64,000 bases of DNA, taken from positions 124,001 to 188,000 of the forward strand of contig NZ_JAGETZ010000012.1 of NCBI RefSeq assembly GCF_017571495.1. The letters run 5' to 3'. Below, piece after piece: positions 57,451 to 64,000 of this stretch. The first letter of the stretch is position 1. Each line of letters begins with the position of its first letter. Made by a program: the position numbers and the translations under genes. The stretch comes from Hymenobacter negativus (GTDB lineage Bacteria; Bacteroidota; Bacteroidia; Cytophagales; Hymenobacteraceae). The notes under the pieces are model-generated. The model did not search any database and was not told where the DNA came from. It saw only the letters and a program-made list of their open reading frames with translations.

Positions 57451-58542
57451 CTATTGAGCCTGTAATGCCGCCTTCGTTACCTTCACGGTTGTGCCAGTGG
57501 CGTGGTCGCGCAGAAAGTACAGGCCGTCGGGCTGGTGGCTGAAATCCAGCTGCCTAGCTTCCGATGCATCCAGCTTACTCTCCTGCACCGCCAAGCCCAT
57601 CTGGTTGAACAGCGTGAAACGGGCATCTGCCGGGCCCGTCACCGTCAGGCGGCCATTGGTAGGGTTGGGATAGGCTTGCAGGGCCAGCACGGGTGTGGTA
57701 CGCACAGCAACAATGGGACTGTAGGCAGTAGTGCCGTCCTTATCCACCTGCTTGAGGCGGTAGTAGGCCTGCGCCAACGGGCGCGCATCCACAAAGCTAT
57801 AGACCAAGGCGTGGGTGCTGCTACCCGCAGCGGATACCTGACCAATGGCCTGATACCGCTCGGGCGCTTCGGCACTGGCGCGCTCCACCTGGAAATAAGC
57901 GCTGTTTTTTTCCGAAGCCGTCGTCCATTTCAACGCTACCGTTGAGGCCTGGGCTGCACCCGTGAAAGTTGTCAATTCCACCGGCAGTGGCGTAAATGCA
58001 GCCGTGACGTGGTACAGCTGCACGGCATAGCCTACGTTCACGGCAAGCACACTACCCGTGCGAAGCTCCACCTCCTGAAACTTATCAGTAGCCGTAAAGC
58101 CAACGTTCATTGTGTTCGTGTTCAGGGTAGTAAGGTTCAGGACGCTGCTCATGTTCATCGTCTGCTTCGCCTGAGTGCCTGAAGCGGTGTAGGTGCTGAT
58201 GGTCGTGTTGTTCACCAAACCCAGACTCAGCGCGCTACCGGTAAAGCTAACCGTCAGGTTTACCTGCGCGCCTAAAGGAATCGGGGCATCAAAGCCCACT
58301 CGCAACGCCGCCGTGCCAACCGCCAGCGGTGGCGAAATTGAAGCGGCCGTGGCCGGGTTACTATCAACAGCGTTTGCGCTGCTGGCTACAGAGCCACAAA
58401 TGAAAACAACGCAGCCTAAATCCCGGTCTGCTACTGAGGACGCTTGCTTCACTTGCTGAGCAAGGGCGCGCGTACCTGCGCTTGAAAGAAATAATGCGAA
58501 GACAAGGAGATAGGAGGCAATACGAACTGTAAAGTTATCCAT
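57451..58542 (-). CDS. T9SS type A sorted surface protein
   Basis: 363 aa, signal peptide about 7-28 (IASYLLVFALFLSSAGTRALA). The middle (30-190) opens with a Cys pair (GCVVFICGS) and strands typical of a beta-rich adhesin. Residues 195-275 match a frequent pre-C-terminal module (PLPVELTTFTGAAQASTVAL followed by KWTTASEKNSAYFQVER). The end is the type A sorting domain (LQAYPNPTNGRLTVTG, FTLFNQMGLAVQESK, QPDGLYFLRDHATGTTVKVT). Secreted and anchored at the surface; ligand unknown. Confidence 0.85.
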   Translation of the reverse strand: MDNFTVRIASYLLVFALFLSSAGTRALAQQVKQASSVADRDLGCVVFICGSVASSANAVDSNPATAASISPPLAVGTAALRVGFDAPIPLGAQVNLTVSFTGSALSLGLVNNTTISTYTASGTQAKQTMNMSSVLNLTTLNTNTMNVGFTATDKFQEVELRTGSVLAVNVGYAVQLYHVTAAFTPLPVELTTFTGAAQASTVALKWTTASEKNSAYFQVERASAEAPERYQAIGQVSAAGSSTHALVYSFVDARPLAQAYYRLKQVDKDGTTAYSPIVAVRTTPVLALQAYPNPTNGRLTVTGPADARFTLFNQMGLAVQESKLDASEARQLDFSHQPDGLYFLRDHATGTTVKVTKAALQAQ

Positions 58543-58973
58543 AATGATAAACTGAGCGTTGATGATAAAGTGACGGATAAAATTTGTAAATAATTGACAG
58601 TTATCATATTAATTCCATAAATAGGATAATGTCTAAATCTGGGAAAATTGAAATTTTCTTATGTTGAGTTGGGTGTTTTAATTCTGACTTACGCCAGTGT
58701 CTTCACCTATTTATTTTAAATGCGTTGCAAGTGCACCAAATATTTTTTTGCTAAAAAGGAAGGATTCTCAAATCGGGAATGTATTTGCCTCCCGCTTTAA
58801 AAACAGGTTGAGTTAGCCTGCCTGCGGTACAGTAGCCCGAAGCAATGGTTCTACTTATGTAGGGTCTTATCAGAACGCGTCTTTCAGGGTTCGTTCAGCC
58901 GAGGCACCAATTCGGGCTGCTCGTTCAATTGCCTATAGCTTCGTATTCACAGCAGCCCGCGACCACATGCAAA
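58543..58973. other. AT-rich upstream region of T9SS gene
   Basis: About 430 bp, markedly AT-rich from 58560 to 58770. Probably the promoter region for the minus-strand gene ending at 58542; no gene or repeat recognised. Confidence 0.5.
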
Positions 58974-59039
58974 AAGGACGGCTGCCTGACTACCAGACCG
59001 ACTTGCCATAGTCGATTCAGTAGTCGGGCAGCCGTCCTT
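58974..59039. terminator. 20-bp hairpin downstream of TlpA-like gene
   Basis: 58974-58993 pairs with 59020-59039 with one G.T; 26-nt loop; A run on the left side and TTA on the right. Serves the minus-strand gene that ends at 59083. Confidence 0.75.
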
Positions 59040-59082
59040 ATTAGTGCTGCTATAAAAGTTGTCAGACGCAACGCATAGACTG

Positions 59083-60411
59083 CTATTCCTTCAGCAACTT
59101 GTCAATCTCCTTATTAAAGGCCGCCGTTTCTTCCTCATAATACTTGCCCGTGCCCGGCCCCGAAAAACCGGTATGAATCTTCCGCACATTACCCTTTTTA
59201 TCAAGGAAAATGGTAGTTGGGAAGGCCAGAAATTTCGCCAGTTGCGGCAGCGACTTCGCCACTGAGTCCTTATTGGCCACGCCCGCAAACGCCACATCAT
59301 AACCCATCTTGAACCGCTCGCGCATGTTGCGCAGCTTGGGCGCGGCCTTGGTGTATTCCGGGCTGCGCTCGTAGCCCAAGCCGATGATTTCGACGCCGCG
59401 TTGCTTGTTCTTCTCGTACCAGGGCGCCAGGAAATTGGTCTCATCCATGCAGTTGGGGCACCACGAGCCCAGCACTTGCAGTACCACTACTTTGCCCCGG
59501 TACTTGGGGTCGGTGGGGGAGACGCTGCCTCCCTCAATCACGTTGGGAAACTTGAAGGTCAACCGGCTCTCACCTTTTTTGAGGTAGGTGAGGGTATCGG
59601 CGTCGGGCAGCTTGGCCTTAGGGTCGGGCACGGCCGTCCAGGTTTCATGGCCGGACTTACCGGAATAGAAGTCACCGAACAAGGTATTAGGGGCGTATTC
59701 CTTCGTAATATCAACGGGTGCTTTCGGTCCGTTTTGAGCTGTAAACAAAAAGGCATGGCTGCCGTCGAATGTGCTCAATTGCAATTTTTGCCCATTTACC
59801 GCGCCACTAAGGTAGCGGTAGTCGCCAGTGGTGGTGAGAAAAGTGCCCGTCAATTGGTTGCCTTGCTGCGTGAAAACGCCCGTGGCCGGATAGCTGTCGT
59901 CGCCATCCTGGAAGGTGGCCCGCCAGGTGCCGTTGAAGCTGCCCGGCTTGTCCGTTGACTGAGCGGCCGGAAACAACTCCTGCACGCCCGCTGTAGCCGT
60001 TAGCGGCACCCGGTACGGGTCCTTCGCATCGTACTTCACCCAAGTGCCTTTCAGCTTGTCTTTGCCATCGGCGCGCACCACTAGCGCGGCATCAAAGGCG
60101 TGCATGCGAATGGTGGTAGAGTCGCCGGCTGAGGAAATTTCCTCGCAACGCAGCCGCTCCTCGCCGTTCAGGCCTTTATTAATAAGGTACACTACTGGCT
60201 TGCCAGCTTCAGTTTTTACCTCAAATAGAAAAGGGATTGCCTGGCCCTGCGTGGCTAGTGCGCCACGCCAGGGACCGGGCGTGAGTACCGGGGCTGCCGC
60301 AGTAGTACCGCCGGTAGCCGATTCGGAAGAATTGCCAGAGTTAGATGAGCAGCCGGCAAGGTTGAAACCCAGCGTGGCCGCAGCCAGCAGGGAAAGGGAC
60401 ATTGATTTCAT
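59083..60411 (-). CDS. TlpA-like thioredoxin-fold lipoprotein
   Basis: 442 aa. The ATG at 60411 begins a lipoprotein signal (MKSMSLSLLAAATLGFNLAGC, Cys21). Residues 55-290 repeat a beta-rich module found in Bacteroidota TlpA proteins (PWRGALATQGQAIPFLFEV, FNGTWRATFQDGDDSYPATG). The C-terminal thioredoxin domain (about 295-440) has the active site SWCPNCMDE with Cys318 and Cys321, then FPTTIFLDKKGNVRKIHTGFSG. It reduces disulfides or peroxide-linked proteins in the periplasm. The start is chosen by the lipobox. Confidence 0.9.
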   Translation of the reverse strand: MKSMSLSLLAAATLGFNLAGCSSNSGNSSESATGGTTAAAPVLTPGPWRGALATQGQAIPFLFEVKTEAGKPVVYLINKGLNGEERLRCEEISSAGDSTTIRMHAFDAALVVRADGKDKLKGTWVKYDAKDPYRVPLTATAGVQELFPAAQSTDKPGSFNGTWRATFQDGDDSYPATGVFTQQGNQLTGTFLTTTGDYRYLSGAVNGQKLQLSTFDGSHAFLFTAQNGPKAPVDITKEYAPNTLFGDFYSGKSGHETWTAVPDPKAKLPDADTLTYLKKGESRLTFKFPNVIEGGSVSPTDPKYRGKVVVLQVLGSWCPNCMDETNFLAPWYEKNKQRGVEIIGLGYERSPEYTKAAPKLRNMRERFKMGYDVAFAGVANKDSVAKSLPQLAKFLAFPTTIFLDKKGNVRKIHTGFSGPGTGKYYEEETAAFNKEIDKLLKE

Positions 60412-60609
60412 GGTAAGCGCAAAAATGCAAACGGAAGCTACACAACCGCCACCCGCGCCAATAGGTTGCCGTCCGCCACTGCGCACCTCTGCAAAAACCA
60501 CCAGGAACCCGGGTTTGCACTATTCCCGAACGCAAGCGCAAAAACCCACGTTAATTCTACCAAAACCCGCATCCGCGCATTTTGGCTAGGTACAACTTGG
60601 CGGGGGTGC

Positions 60610-60617
60610 TACATTTG
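60610..60617 (+). promoter_or_regulatory. -7 box TACATTTG of aconitase gene
   Basis: TAnnTTTG match 29 nt before the ATG at 60647. TTG triplets lie at 60597 and 60582, neither at the usual spacing. Confidence 0.5.
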
Positions 60618-60646
60618 CACAACCACTCTTTATTAATACGCATCCT

Positions 60647-62938
60647 ATGGCTTTCGACCTGGAAATGATTCGCTCGGTGTATGCCGGCATGGGTTCCCGC
60701 ATCGAGGCGGCCCGCGCCGCCGTGGCACGCCCGCTTACGCTCACCGAGAAAATTCTCTACGCTCACCTCTACGGTGGCGAAGTAAAGCAGGCTTATGAGC
60801 GCGGCGTTTCTTACGTCGATTTCGCCCCCGACCGCGTGGCCATGCAGGACGCCACCGCCCAAATGGCTCTGCTGCAGTTCATGCAGGCCGGTAAAGCCAC
60901 CGCTGCCGTGCCCAGCACCGTGCATTGCGACCACCTGATTCAAGCTAAAGACGGCGCTACCGAAGATTTGGCCGAAGCCAACACCGAAAACAAAGAGGTG
61001 TACGACTTCCTGGCCTCGGTTTCTAATAAATACGGCATCGGCTTCTGGAAGCCCGGCGCCGGCATCATTCACCAAGTGGTGCTCGAAAACTACGCCTTCC
61101 CCGGCGGCATGATGATTGGCACCGACTCGCACACCCCCAACGCGGGCGGCCTGGGCATGATTGCCATCGGCGTAGGTGGCGCGGATGCCGTGGACGTGAT
61201 GGCCGGCATGGCCTGGGAGCTGAAGTTCCCGAAGGTGATTGGCGTGAAGCTGACCGGCAAGATGAACGGTTGGACTTCGGCTAAAGACGTGATTCTGCGC
61301 GTGGCCGGCATCCTGACTGTGAAAGGCGGCACCGGCGCCATTGTGGAATACTTCGGTGAAGGTGCCGAGAGTCTGAGCGCCACCGGCAAAGGCACCATCT
61401 GTAACATGGGCGCTGAAATTGGTGCCACGACGTCGGTATTTGCTTACGACGAGAAGATGGGCGACTACCTGCGCGGCACCGGCCGGGCCGAAATCGCCGA
61501 GGGTGCTGCCGCTATCCGCCAGCACCTGCGCGCCGACGACGAGGTATACGCTCAGCCCGAGAAGTACTTCGACCAGCTCATCGAAATCGACCTGAATACC
61601 CTGGAGCCCTACGTGAACGGTCCGTTCACGCCGGACGCCGCCTGGCCCATCTCGCAGTTTGCTGCGGCTGTGAAAGAGCACGGCTGGCCCGAGAAGCTGG
61701 AAGTGGGCCTGATTGGCTCGTGCACCAACTCGAGCTACGAGGACATTACCCGCGCTGCCAGCATTGCCAAGCAAGCCGTTGACAAAGGCCTGACGGTGAA
61801 CGCCGAGTTCACCATCACGCCCGGTTCGGAGCTAGTGCGCTACACGGTAGCCCGTGACGGCCTCCTCGACACCTTTGCCGACATGGGCGGCGTGGTGCTG
61901 GCCAACGCCTGCGGTCCGTGCATCGGTCAGTGGGCCCGCCACACCGACGACCCCAAGCGCAAGAACTCCATCATCACGAGCTTCAACCGCAACTTTGCCA
62001 AGCGCAACGATGGCAACCCGAACACCCACGCTTTCGTGGCCTCGCCCGAAATCGTGACGGCCTTCGCTATTGCCGGCGACCTGACCTTCAACCCCCTCAC
62101 CGATACCCTGCAAGGCACCAACGGCCCCGTGAAGCTCGACGAGCCCCAGGGCGTGGAGATGCCTCCCCGCGGTTTCGCCGTGGAGGATGCCGGCTTCCAG
62201 GCACCTGCCGCCGATGGCAGCACGGTGCAAGTACTGGTGAATCCGACCTCGGACCGCTTGGAGCTCTTGGAGCCCTTCAAGGCTTGGGAAGGCACCGACC
62301 TTATGGGCCTGCGCCTGCTTATCAAAGCCCAAGGCAAGTGCACCACCGACCACATTTCGATGGCCGGACCGTGGCTGAAATACCGCGGCCACCTGGACAA
62401 CATTTCGAACAACATGCTCATCGGGGCTACCAACGCCTTTAATGGCGAGGCCAACTCGGTACGCAACTTCGCCGTGCAGGGCGACGGCTATACCACCGTG
62501 CCGCAGTCGGCCCGCTCGTACAAGAGCCTGGGCATCGGCACCGTGGTAATTGGCGATGAAAACTACGGCGAAGGCTCGTCGCGCGAGCACGCCGCTATGG
62601 AGCCCCGCCACCTTGGCGTGCGCGCCGTGATTGTGAAGAGCTTCGCCCGCATCCACGAAACCAACTTGAAGAAGCAGGGCATGCTCGGCCTCACCTTCGC
62701 CAACAAGGCCGACTACGACCTGATTGAGGAAGGCGATACCATCGACATCCTAGGCCTGACCACCTTCACGCCCGGTCAGCCCCTGCAGGCCCGCCTGCAC
62801 CACGCCGACGGCGACACCGACCTCATCACCCTCAACCACACCTACAACGAGGGCCAGATTGAGTGGTTTAAAGCCGGCTCGGCCCTGAACCTGATTCGCA
62901 TGAAGGAAGCCAGCGGTGCCAACCTCTCGCAGAAATAA
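60647..62938 (+). CDS. acn: Aconitate hydratase
   Basis: 763 aa. Isomerises citrate to isocitrate in the TCA cycle. It opens MAFDLEMIRSVYAGM as in the mitochondrial-type enzymes. Cluster cysteines: GSCTNSSYED and NACGPCIGQW; further family segments HCDHLIQAKDG, GVGGADAVDVMAGM, GDENYGEGSSREHAAMEPRH with the active-site Arg/Ser/His set. Full length for this family. Very regular codon use suggests high expression, consistent with the sdh operon nearby. Confidence 0.97.
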   Translation: MAFDLEMIRSVYAGMGSRIEAARAAVARPLTLTEKILYAHLYGGEVKQAYERGVSYVDFAPDRVAMQDATAQMALLQFMQAGKATAAVPSTVHCDHLIQAKDGATEDLAEANTENKEVYDFLASVSNKYGIGFWKPGAGIIHQVVLENYAFPGGMMIGTDSHTPNAGGLGMIAIGVGGADAVDVMAGMAWELKFPKVIGVKLTGKMNGWTSAKDVILRVAGILTVKGGTGAIVEYFGEGAESLSATGKGTICNMGAEIGATTSVFAYDEKMGDYLRGTGRAEIAEGAAAIRQHLRADDEVYAQPEKYFDQLIEIDLNTLEPYVNGPFTPDAAWPISQFAAAVKEHGWPEKLEVGLIGSCTNSSYEDITRAASIAKQAVDKGLTVNAEFTITPGSELVRYTVARDGLLDTFADMGGVVLANACGPCIGQWARHTDDPKRKNSIITSFNRNFAKRNDGNPNTHAFVASPEIVTAFAIAGDLTFNPLTDTLQGTNGPVKLDEPQGVEMPPRGFAVEDAGFQAPAADGSTVQVLVNPTSDRLELLEPFKAWEGTDLMGLRLLIKAQGKCTTDHISMAGPWLKYRGHLDNISNNMLIGATNAFNGEANSVRNFAVQGDGYTTVPQSARSYKSLGIGTVVIGDENYGEGSSREHAAMEPRHLGVRAVIVKSFARIHETNLKKQGMLGLTFANKADYDLIEEGDTIDILGLTTFTPGQPLQARLHHADGDTDLITLNHTYNEGQIEWFKAGSALNLIRMKEASGANLSQK

Positions 62939-62966
62939 GCAAGTAGCACTAGCCGCTTAAGCAACA

Positions 62967-63001
62967 ACGGCCGCCTCGGGAAACCGGGGCGGCCGTTTTG
63001 G
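62967..63001 (+). terminator. Terminator after aconitase
   Basis: 14-bp stem (62967-62980 with 62985-62998, one wobble), GAAA loop, TTTTGG after. Confidence 0.85.
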
Positions 63002-63082
63002 TTACATTAGAGCGGAATTAAGCAGTTAAATGTGCTACCTACTTGTCGATGGTGTTCTATTATCCTATCTTCTACACAGGCA

Positions 63083-63787
63083 ATGAAATTTAAGATACCC
63101 CTGCTTGTGTGCATGCTGGTCACCGGATTGTCTTTTGCGCAGTTTACGCACCGCAATACAGGCGAAAGTGTGTCAGTGGGCGACTACAACAAAGGGGCCT
63201 TGCGGAATGGGTACCTACTACCCCGCAGCGGTAAGAATTTCCAATGCTATAGTTGGTTCAGCTATTACGTGCTTGGGCGGGAGTATACGAATTCGCGGGT
63301 ATACCACACGGTGCTGGCGACCTATCAGGCAATGGAAGAGAGATGCCCGGGGCGAACATTTATCTATATGGAAAGCGCCCGGCGCAAAGGTGGCCGGCCT
63401 TTTCCGCACCGTACCCACCAGAACGGATTGAGTATTGATTTTATGAGCCCCCTGGTACAGCACCACCAGCCTAAATATTACAATGGATTGGGGTTGTTTC
63501 GGTATTTATTGAGTTTTGATAGCACGGGCAAGTCAACACTGAACTCAGCAGTTAATATAGACTTTGAAGTACTGGCAACTCACTTGCTGTTGTTAGAGAA
63601 AAATGCCCGAAAAAACGGGTTAATGATTAGCAAAGTGATTTTGAAAATTGAGTTGAAAGACGAATTATTTGCGACTGAATCCGGAAAAAAGCTGAAGGCG
63701 AGTGGTATATATTTTGCCCAGAATTTAACACCGGTATTAAATAAAGCTCATGATGACCATTACCATGTAGATTTTAAACTGCTTTGA
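63083..63787 (+). CDS. Secreted murein endopeptidase, M74 (MepA)-like
   Basis: 234 aa from ATG 63083 (signal peptide MKFKIPLLVCMLVTGLSFA). LAS-type zinc peptidase ligands: His and Asp in HRTHQNGLSIDFMSP, and a C-terminal DDHYHVDF. In MepA this set cuts D-Ala-mDAP crosslinks of peptidoglycan, insensitive to penicillin. The body also has ARRKGGRPFPHR and LRNGYLLPRSGKNF. The gene is clearly AT-richer than its neighbours from about 63470 on, hinting at a different origin. Periplasmic or secreted. Confidence 0.8.
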   Translation: MKFKIPLLVCMLVTGLSFAQFTHRNTGESVSVGDYNKGALRNGYLLPRSGKNFQCYSWFSYYVLGREYTNSRVYHTVLATYQAMEERCPGRTFIYMESARRKGGRPFPHRTHQNGLSIDFMSPLVQHHQPKYYNGLGLFRYLLSFDSTGKSTLNSAVNIDFEVLATHLLLLEKNARKNGLMISKVILKIELKDELFATESGKKLKASGIYFAQNLTPVLNKAHDDHYHVDFKLL

Positions 63788-63822
63788 TGAGGTATTTGTG
63801 CGGTTAATCTAATTTATTGGTT

Positions 63823-64000
63823 GTGAAAGCATTCCTTTTGTTATCAGTATTGCTTCAATTTGGGTATTTGGCCGCTGCCCAGCCCGCCGTTCCCTACGGC
63901 CACTTCCTCTAGGCACTACCAACTGGTGCGTGGCGTGAAGCTGTACTACGAAAGGGGCCGCCGCTGCTCCTGATTCACGGCAACGGCGACAACATCTCGG
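63823..64000 (+). pseudogene. Frameshifted 5' part of an alpha/beta hydrolase (runs off window)
   Basis: A GTG start at 63823 gives a signal peptide (MKAFLLLSVLLQFGYLAAAQ) and PAVPYGHF before a TAG at 63910-63912. In the next frame HYQLVRGVKLYYE follows (63914-63952), and the first frame resumes with KGPPLLLIHGNGDNIS to the edge. Restoring frame at two points gives a normal hydrolase start ending in the oxyanion strand LLLIHGNG. So two small indels, or sequence errors, break it. Downstream part not visible. Confidence 0.65.

Noticed and set aside
60557..61774. 405-codon minus-strand frame opposite aconitase
   Set aside because: Composition follows the antisense of highly biased codons; aconitase motifs are on the plus strand.
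1..64000. tRNA, rRNA or riboswitch genes
   Set aside because: The intergenic stretches were read for cloverleaf-like or conserved RNA motifs and none was recognised; a covariance-model scan would be needed to be certain.

Overview
The window looks like chromosomal DNA of a Hymenobacter-like bacterium (Bacteroidota, Cytophagales). The evidence is GC-rich coding sequence, several secreted proteins with type IX secretion (T9SS) C-terminal sorting domains of both type A and gliding-associated type B, Bacteroidota-type promoters (TAnnTTTG at -7), an sdhCAB operon with a cytochrome b558-type SdhC, and a mitochondrial-type aconitase. No rRNA, tRNA or CRISPR array was seen. The species is an inference.

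Layout. 1-4813: a same-strand array of at least six paralogous secreted or lipoprotein genes (the first cut by the window edge), all ending in a W-x(6)-[DE]EWW signature. I do not recognise the family, and it is the best candidate for something undescribed. 4930-10498: an XRE-S24 regulator, pirin, an outer-membrane protein, a two-domain fasciclin lipoprotein and an alpha/beta hydrolase that lacks its nucleophilic serine. 10596-15162 (minus strand): a likely operon of a small tyrosine phosphatase with no standard start codon, an outer-membrane protein, an MtfA-like peptidase with SEC-C, and an M2 dipeptidase. 15230-18816: GNAT, DbpA helicase, YihY and DUF2062 genes. 18844-21408: two IS5-type transposase relics and a small inverted-repeat element flanking a YadA-head/S74 surface protein. 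21418-28621: FMN reductase, an anti-sigma-like membrane protein, two roadblock-like small proteins, a MATE pump, a T9SS cargo protein and a CDF transporter.

28978-34007 is more accessory in character: an XRE regulator preceded by palindromic operators about 42 bp apart, a coiled-coil protein, and a pair made of a subtilisin-like protease and an alpha/beta hydrolase, both without signal peptides. 35011-37803: two divergent MFS transporters separated by twelve in-phase degenerate 21-bp repeats, the second strong candidate for something new. 38004-42635: aldo/keto reductase and sdhCAB. 42924-49082: two giant T9SS type B paralogs sharing a 497-bp identical 3' tract (gene conversion). 49290-64000: mostly housekeeping (fabD, folK, polyprenyl synthase, P450, universal stress protein, TlpA-like lipoprotein, aconitase), then a lower-GC murein endopeptidase and a frameshifted hydrolase at the edge.

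Gene ends are often marked by long near-perfect palindromes. Several genes (dbpA, both MFS genes, the hydrolase at 52884) have their -7 element only 4-8 nt before the start codon, which suggests leaderless mRNAs.
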